Assembly: GCA_038145175.1 (NCBI GenBank)
Contig: JAYQPE010000001.1
Span: 173,266 to 237,265, forward strand
Reading direction: 5' to 3'
Source: ATZT02 sp038145175
GTDB lineage: Bacteria; Actinomycetota; Actinomycetes; S36-B12; UBA5976
DNA length: 64,000 bases
Below the pieces are notes generated by a model. That model saw only the letters and a program-made list of their open reading frames with translations, had not been told where the DNA came from and made no database searches. Positions 25,805 to 35,166 of this stretch are shown here, in pieces (position 1 is the first letter of the stretch; every line of letters starts with the position of its first letter). The translations under genes were made by a program, and so were the position numbers.

Positions 25805-26487
25805 CCGTACCGTTTTATGTGTCACCTGAACAAATAACAAGAGATAAAGCTGACTTTGCAAGAAAAGGTATAGCAAGAGGTAAAAGTGTAGTTTTAATTC
25901 AAGCTAAGGACGCTATTGTTTTCGTTGCCGAAAATCCATCAAAAGCTTTGCATAAGATTAGTGAGATTTACGATCGTATTGGTTTTGCTGCTGTTGGAAA
26001 ATATAATGAGTTTGAGAATTTAAGAGTATCTGGAATTAGATTTGCAGATCTTAGAGGTTATGCATATGACAGAAGTGATGTCTCAGCAAGAAGTCTTGCA
26101 AATGCTTACGCTCAAACTCTAGGAACTGTTTTCACAGATGCGCTAAAACCTTTAGAGGTTGAGTTATTAGTCGCAGAAATCGGTGCTTCAATGGAGAACG
26201 ATGAAATATATAGATTGACTTTTGATGGTTCAGTAGTAGATGAAAAGAATTTTGTTGCAATAGGTGGTGATAGCGAAAAGATTAATGAATTATTAAAAGC
26301 TAGTTGGAGAAATGAAATAGAATCAAAGGAAGCGATCAAATTATCCTTAAAAATGTTAAATGAAGCATCGACTTCAGACAAAAAAATTACAAATGAATCA
26401 ATTGAAGTTGCCGTGTTAGATAGAAAAAAGAGCGGAAGAAAATTCGTAAGATTGAGTCAAAGTGAATTAAGTCAGATTCTTTCTTGA
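25801..26487 (+). CDS. prcA: PrcA, 20S proteasome alpha subunit
   Basis: A 228-residue alpha subunit that forms the outer, gating rings of the proteasome. The N-terminal YVSPEQITRDKADFARKGIARG is typical of actinobacterial PrcA, and its first residues would form the gate. The C-terminal tail is basic and longer than the core fold (from about residue 200). It is translated together with prcB through an ATGA overlap; pafA follows after one base. Confidence 0.96.
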   Translation: MTVPFYVSPEQITRDKADFARKGIARGKSVVLIQAKDAIVFVAENPSKALHKISEIYDRIGFAAVGKYNEFENLRVSGIRFADLRGYAYDRSDVSARSLANAYAQTLGTVFTDALKPLEVELLVAEIGASMENDEIYRLTFDGSVVDEKNFVAIGGDSEKINELLKASWRNEIESKEAIKLSLKMLNEASTSDKKITNESIEVAVLDRKKSGRKFVRLSQSELSQILS

Positions 26488-26488
26488 A

Positions 26489-27856
26489 ATGCTTAATAAA
26501 AGAATCCTAGGTTTAGAAACAGAATATGGTGTCACCTGCGTTGTTGATGGCCAGAGAAGATTATCTCCCGACGAGGTTGCAAGATATTTGTTTCGTCGAG
26601 TCGTTGCTTGGGGAAGATCATCAAATGTTTTTTTACCAAATGGTGGAAGACTCTATTTAGATGTTGGATCTCATCCAGAATATGCCACAGCAGAATGTGA
26701 GAACGTTTTAGATTTAATAAGTCAAGATCAAGCAGGTGATCGAATTATAGAAGAATTGGCAGTTGAGGCCGAAAATAGGTTGAATAGTGAAGGAATTCAA
26801 GGCCAGATCCATTTATTTAAAAATAATATTGATGCCGCAGGAAACAGTTATGGTTGTCATGAGAATTATTCAATTAGTAGAAAATTCAATTTTCAAAAAG
26901 TCACTGAATCAATTATTCCTTTCTTAATAACTCGTCAAATTTATACGGGAGCAGGAAAGTGGCTTTCTAATAATAAGAATCAAAATTTTCAAATTAGTCA
27001 AAGATCTGATCATATGTGGGAGTCAATTTCAAGTGCAACGACAAGATCAAGGCCAATTATTAATACGCGCGATGAACCACATGCAGATCCAGAAGAATAT
27101 AGAAGATTACACATAATTGTGGGAGATTCAAATATGAGTCAAACAACTACAAACTTGAAGGTTTGTTCAACTGAAATGATTCTCCAATTAATTGAAGTCG
27201 GTCAATTAAAGGATGAATTTACTATTGAAAATCCAATTAGAGCGTTACGGGATATTTCAAACGATTTAACATTCTCGAAAAAATTTCGATTGTCAAATGG
27301 TAAGGAAATAACTGCTTTAGAACTACAAGAAGATTACTTGGAAAATATCAAGAATTCATCTCTTTACGAAGAATTTATAGCTAACGAAAACTACAAAAAA
27401 GCCCTTTTGCTTTGGGAAATATTTCTTAATAGCGCTAAGCAAAAAGATTTTTCAAAAGTTGATAAAGATATTGATTGGGTAATAAAAAAGAAATTTATGG
27501 ATCAATATCAACAGAAAAATAATCTTAAAAATAGTGATGCTCGTATGGTACTGATAGACATCTCATTTCATAATATAAGAAAAGACAGGGGTATTTTTTA
27601 CATTCTTGAAAAAAATGAATTAGTAAATAGAATAATTGATGAAGAAAGAATCATTAATGCTATTGATTTTGCGCCAGAAAAAACAAGAGCAAGACTCAGG
27701 GGAGAATTTATCAAGAAAGCACAAGAGAAAAAAAGAGATTACACCGTAGATTGGGTACACCTTAAAATAAATGACCAGAATCAAAGAACTGTGGTTTGTA
27801 AAGATCCATTTAAATTCGAAGATGAACGAGTAGATGAATTAATTGGAATGCTGTAA
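26489..27856 (+). CDS. pafA: PafA, Pup-protein ligase
   Basis: A 455-residue glutamine-synthetase-fold ligase that links deamidated Pup to substrate lysines using ATP. It has the N-terminal LGLETEYGV, catalytic Asp58 in LYLDVGSHPEYATAE and the ATP-grasping RDEPHAD region. It is paralogous to Dop upstream; the two share HENY, TGAG and INTRDEPHAD blocks. Together with dop, pup, mpa and prcBA it makes the whole Pup-proteasome pathway within 7.1 kb. Confidence 0.97.
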   Translation: MLNKRILGLETEYGVTCVVDGQRRLSPDEVARYLFRRVVAWGRSSNVFLPNGGRLYLDVGSHPEYATAECENVLDLISQDQAGDRIIEELAVEAENRLNSEGIQGQIHLFKNNIDAAGNSYGCHENYSISRKFNFQKVTESIIPFLITRQIYTGAGKWLSNNKNQNFQISQRSDHMWESISSATTRSRPIINTRDEPHADPEEYRRLHIIVGDSNMSQTTTNLKVCSTEMILQLIEVGQLKDEFTIENPIRALRDISNDLTFSKKFRLSNGKEITALELQEDYLENIKNSSLYEEFIANENYKKALLLWEIFLNSAKQKDFSKVDKDIDWVIKKKFMDQYQQKNNLKNSDARMVLIDISFHNIRKDRGIFYILEKNELVNRIIDEERIINAIDFAPEKTRARLRGEFIKKAQEKKRDYTVDWVHLKINDQNQRTVVCKDPFKFEDERVDELIGML

Positions 27857-28771
27857 ATGAATGAATCAAAGATCGAAAGGCAATTAAATCTTTTTTTTAT
27901 TCTTTTAAATTCTAATCGTCCAGTTACAAGACACGAGATAAAGAACAAAATTTTGGACTATAAAAATAATGATTCAGAAAAAGCTTTCGAAAGAATGTTT
28001 GAACGCGATAAAGATGATTTAAGAAAAAATGGCATAAGAATTAACACGATAAATTTAGATTCACTTTTTGATGATGAAATTGGTTATCAATTAGATAAAG
28101 AAACCTTTATTGCTAAAGAGATAACTCTTAGGGAAGATGAAAAGTTGATTCTAAAATACGCCTTAAGCTTGTGGAATGATGGAGAAGTGTATTTAAATGC
28201 AGAAAATATTTTTAGAAAAATAGGGGTTCCAAATACTGACTTTGTAGAACTTGCAGATTTAAGACATCAAAATAGAGCTTTCGAAATACATCAAAAAATT
28301 TTGAAGGCAATAATTTCTCATAATCAGATTAAAATTTTGTACATTAGTGCTTACCAAGATGAACCACAGTGGCGTATTCTTCAACCTTTGCAAGTGACGA
28401 CTCAGGCTAATGATTTATTCCTACAAGCTGTCGAAGTTAATGCAAAAAATAGTAAAAGCTATAAAGTCCTTAATATTCTAGAGGTTGAGATCCTTAATGA
28501 AAAATTTCTACCAGTTAAAGTCATCGATGAAGACAAAGTCAATATAAAAAAAGTTCAGCTAAGGATAAAAAGTAATAAAGATTATTATGTCAAAATTCTA
28601 AATGGAGTTGAGATATCGGCAGATTTGATTGAGATTTCAGTATTTAACTACGTGTCAACGGCAAGATTTATACTTCCATATATACATGTGATAGATGAAA
28701 TATTAGATAAGGAACTACGGGAAGCAGTATTAATTGAACTAAATAATATTTATGAGGCCGTAAATGGATAA
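27857..28771 (+). CDS. pafB: PafB, WYL-domain transcriptional activator subunit
   Basis: A 304-residue regulator with an N-terminal winged helix (about residues 1-70), a WYL domain in the middle (about 150-215) and a C-terminal WCX-like extension. PafB and PafC form a heterodimer that activates DNA-damage (LexA-independent) genes in mycobacteria. It starts directly after pafA and overlaps pafC by 8 bp. The usual W-Y-L triplet is weakly preserved. Confidence 0.9.
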   Translation: MNESKIERQLNLFFILLNSNRPVTRHEIKNKILDYKNNDSEKAFERMFERDKDDLRKNGIRINTINLDSLFDDEIGYQLDKETFIAKEITLREDEKLILKYALSLWNDGEVYLNAENIFRKIGVPNTDFVELADLRHQNRAFEIHQKILKAIISHNQIKILYISAYQDEPQWRILQPLQVTTQANDLFLQAVEVNAKNSKSYKVLNILEVEILNEKFLPVKVIDEDKVNIKKVQLRIKSNKDYYVKILNGVEISADLIEISVFNYVSTARFILPYIHVIDEILDKELREAVLIELNNIYEAVNG

Positions 28772-29648
28772 TTCTGAAAGATTAAAAAGACTCATTCTTG
28801 AATTACCTTGGTTATCTAAAAACAAGTCAGTAACAATTGAGCAGTTTTGTAAGACATTTGCTATTAGTCAAGAGCAGGCACTTAAGGATTTAACTTTGTT
28901 GACCTTTGTTGGTCCAAGTCAGTTTGGTGGCGATCTTGTGGATATTCAAATTTCTGATGAAATCATAACGGTAGTTGACAACCAAAATCATGGTAATTCT
29001 ATGAAATTTACTCCGGAAGAATTGATGGTGCTTATTGCATCTCTTAATTTATTGACACAAGGAGATCCAACTAATTTAACCATAAAAAGTTTAAACAACA
29101 AAATAATCAACGTTTTTTATGAAGAAATAAGTGAAAATCAAAATAATTACGAAAATATTTTAGAAATTCTCCGGAATAGTATCGAGAGTAAAAAGTTGAT
29201 CAATATGGATTACATTGATGGTCGAAATTATGTTAAGCAAAATGTTTTAATTAAGGTTCTAAATATTTATGATATGGGTGGATTTAAATACTTACAGGGA
29301 ATAGATTGTAAAAGTAATTTGACGAAAAGCTATAGATTGGATCGGGTTTTGAAAGCAACTTTATCTGATGAAATTTATGAAGTTGCATCAATATCTGATG
29401 CTGAGCAGGAGTCATTTAATTTAAATATTGTCGCTCCATATTGGAAGAAAAGCATCATTGAGAAATTCAATCTTGAAAATGTTCAATATGAAAATAATGC
29501 TTTGGATTTTCATCTCACTTTCTTTGACTTAAACTTCGTTAAAACTCTTATATATTCCTTAGGTAACCAAATCAAGGTTAAAGGTGATAACTCTGTAAAT
29601 AAAGAGATTCTTGCCCTTATAAAACAAGATATAGAACGATTGTCATGA
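28764..29648 (+). CDS. pafC: PafC, WYL-domain transcriptional activator subunit
   Basis: A 294-residue partner of PafB with the same winged-helix, WYL and C-terminal plan. The first segment RLILELPWLSKNKSVTIEQF matches PafC proteins. PafB and PafC remain separate genes here; some Actinomycetes have them fused. It overlaps the lipid kinase gene by 4 bp (ATGA). Confidence 0.9.
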   Translation: MDNSERLKRLILELPWLSKNKSVTIEQFCKTFAISQEQALKDLTLLTFVGPSQFGGDLVDIQISDEIITVVDNQNHGNSMKFTPEELMVLIASLNLLTQGDPTNLTIKSLNNKIINVFYEEISENQNNYENILEILRNSIESKKLINMDYIDGRNYVKQNVLIKVLNIYDMGGFKYLQGIDCKSNLTKSYRLDRVLKATLSDEIYEVASISDAEQESFNLNIVAPYWKKSIIEKFNLENVQYENNALDFHLTFFDLNFVKTLIYSLGNQIKVKGDNSVNKEILALIKQDIERLS

Positions 29649-30514
29649 ATATATTAATAATCCACAATTCAAAGAGTGGTAGAAAATCAAGCCAGTCATT
29701 AATTGATAAATTAACTTCAAATCTTATTGAAAATAATAAAATTCATTATCTTGAAGTTTTTGATGAAAAATCTATGAATGAAGCAATTTCTTATATTCAA
29801 GATAACGATTTAATCATCATCAGTGGTGGAGATGGAACTGTATCTTTTTACAGTGATGCGTTAATAACTTTAGATAAACCCATGTTGATTATTCCAGCAG
29901 GATCAGGAAATGATTTTGCAAATTCATTAGGTGCAAATTTAGACATCAAAGTGATAATAGATGCAATTAATGAACCTAAAATCGAAAAGGTAGCAACTTT
30001 ATTTATAAATGAAAATGACAGACGACTCACGATTGCTTGTTTTGGTTTCGAAGCACGAGTTAATAGATTAGCAAATAAAATGCCAAGATTTTTAGGTGGT
30101 CTTAAATACACGTTTGCCACATTTTTTGGCTTATTTGGTAAACATTACGAATCATTAAGCATCGATAGTGATTTACTCAAGGAAACAGGTGATTATTCGT
30201 TAGCTATTGTTGCAAATACTCCAAGCTTTGGAGGTGGTTTAATGATTAGTAACAAAGCTACCCCACTTGATGAAAAAATGTATTTGATTCTTGTAAATAA
30301 AGTAACTAAATTAAAGTTAATTTATCTGTTCCTTCTGTTATTGATGCGCAAACACTACTCAAGAAAGGAATTTAGAGAATTTGAAATCAAAAATTTGAAA
30401 GTTGAAAAAGTAGACGGTGTTTTGCAAGCCCAAGCAGATGGGGAATCATTGCCAGAAGGACCAGTCACTGTAAAAATAGAACCCAATTCCCTGAAAGTTT
30501 TGCGATTTGAGTAA
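29645..30514 (+). CDS. Diacylglycerol kinase-family lipid kinase (YegS/DgkB type)
   Basis: A 289-residue member of the soluble DAGK catalytic family. The nucleotide-binding loop SGGDGTVSF and PAGSGNDFANSLG are clear. It probably phosphorylates a membrane lipid; the exact substrate is unknown. It occupies the place between pafC and helY where tatA-tatC stand in many Actinomycetes; in Streptomyces a DAGK gene follows tatC. It overlaps the helY start by 8 bp. Confidence 0.92.
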   Translation: MNILIIHNSKSGRKSSQSLIDKLTSNLIENNKIHYLEVFDEKSMNEAISYIQDNDLIIISGGDGTVSFYSDALITLDKPMLIIPAGSGNDFANSLGANLDIKVIIDAINEPKIEKVATLFINENDRRLTIACFGFEARVNRLANKMPRFLGGLKYTFATFFGLFGKHYESLSIDSDLLKETGDYSLAIVANTPSFGGGLMISNKATPLDEKMYLILVNKVTKLKLIYLFLLLLMRKHYSRKEFREFEIKNLKVEKVDGVLQAQADGESLPEGPVTVKIEPNSLKVLRFE

Positions 30515-33149
30515 TTTTGCGACAAAACTAAATAGTTTTAGAGGTATAAGTCACGAAGATCTTGAAACTCTCACTGAATTCAAAATGGGTTTATCTTTTG
30601 AACTAGATAGATTTCAATTAGAGGCGATTGACTATTTTCTTCAAGGAAATTCAGTCGTGGTCGCAGCACCAACTGGTTCAGGTAAGACTATTGTTGGGGA
30701 ATTTGCTGTTTTTCATGTAAATAAGAATAAACAAAGGACTTTCTATACGACGCCACTAAAAGCATTATCAAATCAAAAGTATTTGGAATTTGTAGAAAGA
30801 TTTGGCGTTGAACAAGTTGGGCTTTTGACTGGAGATAATGCCATTAACCAGGATGCCTCAATTGTGGTTATGACGACTGAAGTTTTGCGAAATATGATCT
30901 ATCAAACACCCGAAAAAATTGAAGAATTAGGTGTAGCAATTTTGGATGAGGTTCATTTTTTAGCAGACAAAGAAAGGGGAGTGGTTTGGGAAGAAATACT
31001 TATTTTGCTAAACAAAAACGTGAAAATAGTTGCCTTATCTGCAACAGTTAGTAATGTTGAAGATTTTGCTGATTGGTTACATGAAATAAGAGGAGATTGT
31101 AAATTTGTAATCGAAGAAAAAAGACCTGTGCCTTTAAGCCAATTAATAGCAACTAGCAATTCGTTAATACCTCTTTTTTCTAATGAGGAAGGCCAAATCA
31201 ATAAGAAGGTATTAAACCTTTACAAAAGAAGTTTCACAAGATCACACGTCAAATCAGAGATACCAACAAGAGTCGAAGTAGTTGAAAAAATAAAAGATTA
31301 TGATCTTTTACCTTCAATTTTCTTTATTTTTAGTAGAAAAGGCTGCGATCAAGCAGTTGAGCAAATTAGAAAGAGCAACGTACAACTCACAAATGAATCG
31401 GAAAGATATGAAATAAAGAAGTACTTGCAAAATAGATTTGATGATATAGAGGCTTCTGATTGGTCTGCTTTACGAGTTGATGAATGGATAGATTGTGCAA
31501 TTCGCGGGTTTAGTAGCCATCATGCAGGCTTGATCCCACAAATGAAAGAAGCGGCTGAATTTTTATTTCAAAAAGGATTGCTCAAACTTATTTTTGCAAC
31601 CGAAACATTATCTGTCGGTATAAACATGCCAGCTAAATCAGTGGTCTTGGAAAGAATGGATAAATGGAATGGAACTACTCATGAAATGTTGTCACCCGCT
31701 GAATTTACTCAATTAACAGGTAGAGCCGGAAGACGAGGTATAGATGTTGACGGAGAAGCGATTATTGCTTTTCACCCCCACAGTGAGCCCAAATTCATCG
31801 CTAATTTAGTTTCATCAAGAACTTTTGAATTGACATCTACATTTGAGCCTAAATACAACATGGTTCTTAATCTTTTGGAACATAGGAACTTAACCGAAAC
31901 AAAAATTTTGCTTAATAAATCTTTTGCTCAGTTTTATCAAAAAAAGGATTCTATAAATGTTACAAAACAGATTGACTACGAAAATGAGAAATTGCAAAGA
32001 AAACTAAATGAGTTTACTTGTCATCTTGGATGCATAAAGGAATATTATGAAATTATTCTTCAAATTAATAATTTTCATAAAAATGTAAGTAAAACACACA
32101 AGAATGAAACATCCCTTAGAAATCGAATTCAAATTGAGCCAGGAAATCTTGTCGGTATAAAGAATTTAAGAAAAAGTAAATTTGCTCTTATAACAAAAAC
32201 TCTTAAATCAAAAAAAGAATCAGAATTCTGGGCGGTTCTAGATAATGGAGAGGGTCGAAAAATAGATCATCGAAGTATCGATTTCAATGTTGGAGTTATT
32301 GGGTACCTGGATATTAATGATGAAATTGATTTCTCGAAAAAGGCCATAAGAGATGAGTATTCAAAGAAAATTAGGATTGCTTCTGGCAATTACGCAAAAA
32401 AATCTGTAGATGAAGTTGATTTGATTGAACTCAAAGCTAAGTTAAAAAATCACGTGTGCCATAGATGTCCTCAAATCCAAGAGCATTTACGATTTGGAGA
32501 AAACATAGAAAGAAATAAAAAATATATAAAGTCACTGCAATCGCATTTAGAAAATGATTTTGTTAACTTGAGTAAGAAGTGTGATAGAGTCATAGATTTA
32601 CTTGCAAAACTTGATTACATAACTCGTACTGAAGATAACTTGAGATTGACAAAATGGGGTAAATTTTTAAAACAAATTCATTCTGAGTTTGATTTGCTGA
32701 TTATTGAATCCTTACGAAGAAATTATTTGAACAATTTAAATGCAATACAACTTTCTTGCTTACTTAGCGGATTTGTTTATAACCCAAGAAGAGATGAACT
32801 AGAAATACCAGTAAATGTAGACGAAATAATTAAGAATAATGCCAATCAAATACTAAAACTTTCTGATGAGATTATTGATGTCGAAAAAAGAAACAAAATA
32901 ACAAATATAAAGAATCCTCACTTTGGAATGGCAAATATTATTAAACAATGGTGTAATGACGTTAATTTAAATAAAATCTTATTAAAAACAGATATAGCAC
33001 CAGGTGATTTTGTCAGAAATGTTAAACAGATTATCGATCTGTTACGCCAAATCAAAAGACTGAACATATCAGGTATAACTAATACGGCAGATGAGGCGAT
33101 AATGCTTCTCGATAAAGGTGTAGTTTCTTATGAGCCTAATGTTACTTAA
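30507..33149 (+). CDS. helY: HelY-like SKI2-family DEAD/DEAH helicase
   Basis: An 880-residue superfamily 2 helicase. N-terminal RecA domains carry AAPTGSGKT (motif I), ILDEVHFL (motif II, DEVH), SATVSN (motif III) and LTGRAGRRGID (motif VI). The C-terminal half has the beta-barrel insert and a cysteine/histidine segment, CHRCPQIQEH, as in the mycobacterial HelY/Mtr4-like proteins. It probably acts on RNA. The start is TTG at 30507 inside the lipid kinase gene, with no strong ribosome binding site. It is the last gene of the proteasome run. Confidence 0.93.
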   Translation: MSNFATKLNSFRGISHEDLETLTEFKMGLSFELDRFQLEAIDYFLQGNSVVVAAPTGSGKTIVGEFAVFHVNKNKQRTFYTTPLKALSNQKYLEFVERFGVEQVGLLTGDNAINQDASIVVMTTEVLRNMIYQTPEKIEELGVAILDEVHFLADKERGVVWEEILILLNKNVKIVALSATVSNVEDFADWLHEIRGDCKFVIEEKRPVPLSQLIATSNSLIPLFSNEEGQINKKVLNLYKRSFTRSHVKSEIPTRVEVVEKIKDYDLLPSIFFIFSRKGCDQAVEQIRKSNVQLTNESERYEIKKYLQNRFDDIEASDWSALRVDEWIDCAIRGFSSHHAGLIPQMKEAAEFLFQKGLLKLIFATETLSVGINMPAKSVVLERMDKWNGTTHEMLSPAEFTQLTGRAGRRGIDVDGEAIIAFHPHSEPKFIANLVSSRTFELTSTFEPKYNMVLNLLEHRNLTETKILLNKSFAQFYQKKDSINVTKQIDYENEKLQRKLNEFTCHLGCIKEYYEIILQINNFHKNVSKTHKNETSLRNRIQIEPGNLVGIKNLRKSKFALITKTLKSKKESEFWAVLDNGEGRKIDHRSIDFNVGVIGYLDINDEIDFSKKAIRDEYSKKIRIASGNYAKKSVDEVDLIELKAKLKNHVCHRCPQIQEHLRFGENIERNKKYIKSLQSHLENDFVNLSKKCDRVIDLLAKLDYITRTEDNLRLTKWGKFLKQIHSEFDLLIIESLRRNYLNNLNAIQLSCLLSGFVYNPRRDELEIPVNVDEIIKNNANQILKLSDEIIDVEKRNKITNIKNPHFGMANIIKQWCNDVNLNKILLKTDIAPGDFVRNVKQIIDLLRQIKRLNISGITNTADEAIMLLDKGVVSYEPNVT

Positions 33150-33174
33150 TCAAATAAAAAATTTTATTTGATTA
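33147..33174. repeat. Perfect 13-bp AT-rich inverted repeat at convergent gene ends
   Basis: The left arm (33147-33159) starts at the helY stop codon. The right arm (33162-33174) is its exact reverse complement, with a 2-bp centre. The repeat contains the stop codons of both helY and the convergent exonuclease gene. It may act as a weak bidirectional terminator, but only one G:C pair is in the stem. Confidence 0.5.
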
Positions 33175-34031
33175 TCTATGCGATATTTCTTTAATTTCGA
33201 TTTGACGAAATCTGTGCTTAATTTTTTAGGCTTAACTATATTGCATGATAAATCACTTTTAAGCTTTACTACTTTAATCGCTTTTTTCAGATAAGATATT
33301 GAATCTGCAATAACAACTTTTTGCTTTGCGGTTAAGCTTTTCGAATTATCAAATTTCTCAATTAAATTATCTATGCTTCTAAATTCTTTTATTAATCCAA
33401 GAGCAGTTTTTTCTCCTATTCCTTTCACACCTGGTAAACCATCTGAGGAGTCACCTTTTAGCACAGCAAAATCTAAATATGATTTAGCTTCGATACCAAA
33501 TCGATTCTTTAATTCTTTTTCAGTAAAAAGTGTCCCGCCATCTTTACCTAATAGGTGAACAAATATTTTTCTTTTATCATCTATTACTTGGAACAAGTCT
33601 TTATCACCTGACACGATGATTGTATTTTTATTAGATTTAGCAATTGAGGCAAGTACATCATCTGCTTCATAATTCGATTTACCCAGACACTGCATTCCTA
33701 GTGTGTGTAAAATTTCTGGTAAAAGTTCAATTTGTCTTTCTAGAGCATCTTCTACTTCTTCTTCGTTATCTTCTAAAACTCGGTGTGCTTTGTATTGAGG
33801 CAACAAATCTGTCCGCCATTTTGGACGCCAATCTTTATCAATGGCATGAATTACTATTTCTGGAGAATATATATTTTGTAGTCTATTTAAAGTTTCTAAA
33901 TATCCTTTAACCCCATTTATTGGTTGACCTTCAGAATCCTTAATAGAAGTTGGCAAGCCGTAGAAGGATCTAAAAATTAGGGAGGATAAGTCTATTGCCA
34001 AAATCTTGCATTTAAACTTTGTTGCTGACAT
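33150..34031 (-). CDS. 5'-3' exonuclease (FEN/Pol I N-domain type)
   Basis: A 293-residue stand-alone 5'-3' exonuclease with the flap-endonuclease fold. Metal-binding acidic residues lie in LAIDLSSLIFRSF, NYEADDVLASIAK, VSGDKDLFQ and LKGDSSDGLPGVKGIG, the last with the helix-hairpin-helix. Actinomycetes keep such a gene next to helY in addition to Pol I (Rv2090-like). The ATG has a leaderless-type -10 element 6 nt upstream. Confidence 0.93.
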   Translation of the reverse strand: MSATKFKCKILAIDLSSLIFRSFYGLPTSIKDSEGQPINGVKGYLETLNRLQNIYSPEIVIHAIDKDWRPKWRTDLLPQYKAHRVLEDNEEEVEDALERQIELLPEILHTLGMQCLGKSNYEADDVLASIAKSNKNTIIVSGDKDLFQVIDDKRKIFVHLLGKDGGTLFTEKELKNRFGIEAKSYLDFAVLKGDSSDGLPGVKGIGEKTALGLIKEFRSIDNLIEKFDNSKSLTAKQKVVIADSISYLKKAIKVVKLKSDLSCNIVKPKKLSTDFVKSKLKKYRIDNQIKFFI

Positions 34032-34043
34032 AAGTTGATTCTA
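34029..34043 (-). promoter_or_regulatory. Predicted leaderless promoter of the 5'-3' exonuclease
   Basis: On the minus strand TAGAAT (34038-34043) ends 6 nt before the ATG at 34031. It shares a 34-bp gap with the divergent pepQ promoter. Confidence 0.5.
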
Positions 34044-34052
34044 GCGATGTAT

Positions 34053-34068
34053 TAGGCTGTTTATAATG
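34053..34068 (+). promoter_or_regulatory. Predicted leaderless promoter of the pepQ-lnt-ppm1 operon
   Basis: TAGGCT (34053-34058) ends 7 nt before the ATG at 34066, with no ribosome binding site between them. The same hexamer also occurs upstream of parA. Confidence 0.5.
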
Positions 34069-35166
34069 GTTTCTAGAAACGAGTTATCACAGAGAATCTC
34101 AAAAATACAAAGTTTGTTAAAAAACTTTGAAAATTCTATTTTGCTTGTTACCCCAGGACCTAATCTTAGATATTTAACTGACTACAAAGCAAAAAATTTA
34201 GAAAGATTAACTTGTTTGGTAATGACAAGTGATCAAAAACCTGTGCTTATAGTTCCCGAGCTGGAAAAATTGGCGGCTATGGACGCAGGATTAAATGAAG
34301 AAACCGTTGATTTAAGAACTTGGGGAGAGGGAAAAAATCCCTTTGAATTGTTTTCAAAATTTTCATATAAAAATGTATTTATAGATGAAAAAATGACAGC
34401 TGATAAAGTACTTAATTTTCAAAAAACTTTTCAAGGATCTAAATTCACAAATGCAGCTTTGATATTAAATTCAATTAGAAGTGTAAAAAGCGATTACGAA
34501 ATAGATCAGTTAAAAAGTGTGGGAAAAATGATTGATGTTGTCCATACTAAAGTTCCTGAGATTATCAAGCCTGGGTTAACTGAAATTGAGGTTGCCAAAA
34601 TAATTGGTAACAAAATACTTGAATCAGGACATGATTCAGTTGATTTTGTAATTGTTGCAAGTGGTCATAATTCTGCCTCGCCTCATCATGAACCTTCAAA
34701 CAAAGTGATCGAAAAAGGTGAGGTTGTAGTTGTGGATATAGGGGGAACATCTCCAAGTGGTTACTGTAGTGATTCAACTAGAACTTATTGTGTTGGAAAA
34801 CCACAGAATGATTTCTTGGATTATTATTCAGTTTTAAGATCAGCTCAAGAAGCAGCATGCCAAGCAAGTGGGCAAGATTTGTCTGGAGCGCAATTAGATT
34901 CTGTTGCAAGAGAAATACTTGAAAATAATGGTTTAGGAAAGTTTTTTACCCATAGAACAGGCCACGGCATCGGTATGGAAACACACGAAGAGCCATATGT
35001 AGTTACGACAAACAAATCTAAACTCGTTGCAGGGAATGCGTTTAGTGTAGAACCAGGTTTTTACATAGAAAATAGATTTGGAGCACGGATAGAAGACATA
35101 GTTGTCAAATTGGAAAATGGTTTCGTGCGCTGCAATGAAACTACGCGCGAACTTGTAGAAATTTAA
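34066..35166 (+). CDS. pepQ: Xaa-Pro dipeptidase/aminopeptidase (M24B)
   Basis: A 366-residue M24 metallopeptidase with a creatinase N-domain and pita-bread C-domain. The five metal ligands are in VVVDIGGTSPSGYCSDSTRT (two Asp), TGHGIGMETHEEP (His), SVEPGFY (Glu) and GARIEDIVV (Glu). It cleaves dipeptides or peptides with proline at position 2. In mycobacteria the same neighbourhood has pepE. It overlaps lnt by one base. Confidence 0.92.
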   Translation: MVSRNELSQRISKIQSLLKNFENSILLVTPGPNLRYLTDYKAKNLERLTCLVMTSDQKPVLIVPELEKLAAMDAGLNEETVDLRTWGEGKNPFELFSKFSYKNVFIDEKMTADKVLNFQKTFQGSKFTNAALILNSIRSVKSDYEIDQLKSVGKMIDVVHTKVPEIIKPGLTEIEVAKIIGNKILESGHDSVDFVIVASGHNSASPHHEPSNKVIEKGEVVVVDIGGTSPSGYCSDSTRTYCVGKPQNDFLDYYSVLRSAQEAACQASGQDLSGAQLDSVAREILENNGLGKFFTHRTGHGIGMETHEEPYVVTTNKSKLVAGNAFSVEPGFYIENRFGARIEDIVVKLENGFVRCNETTRELVEI

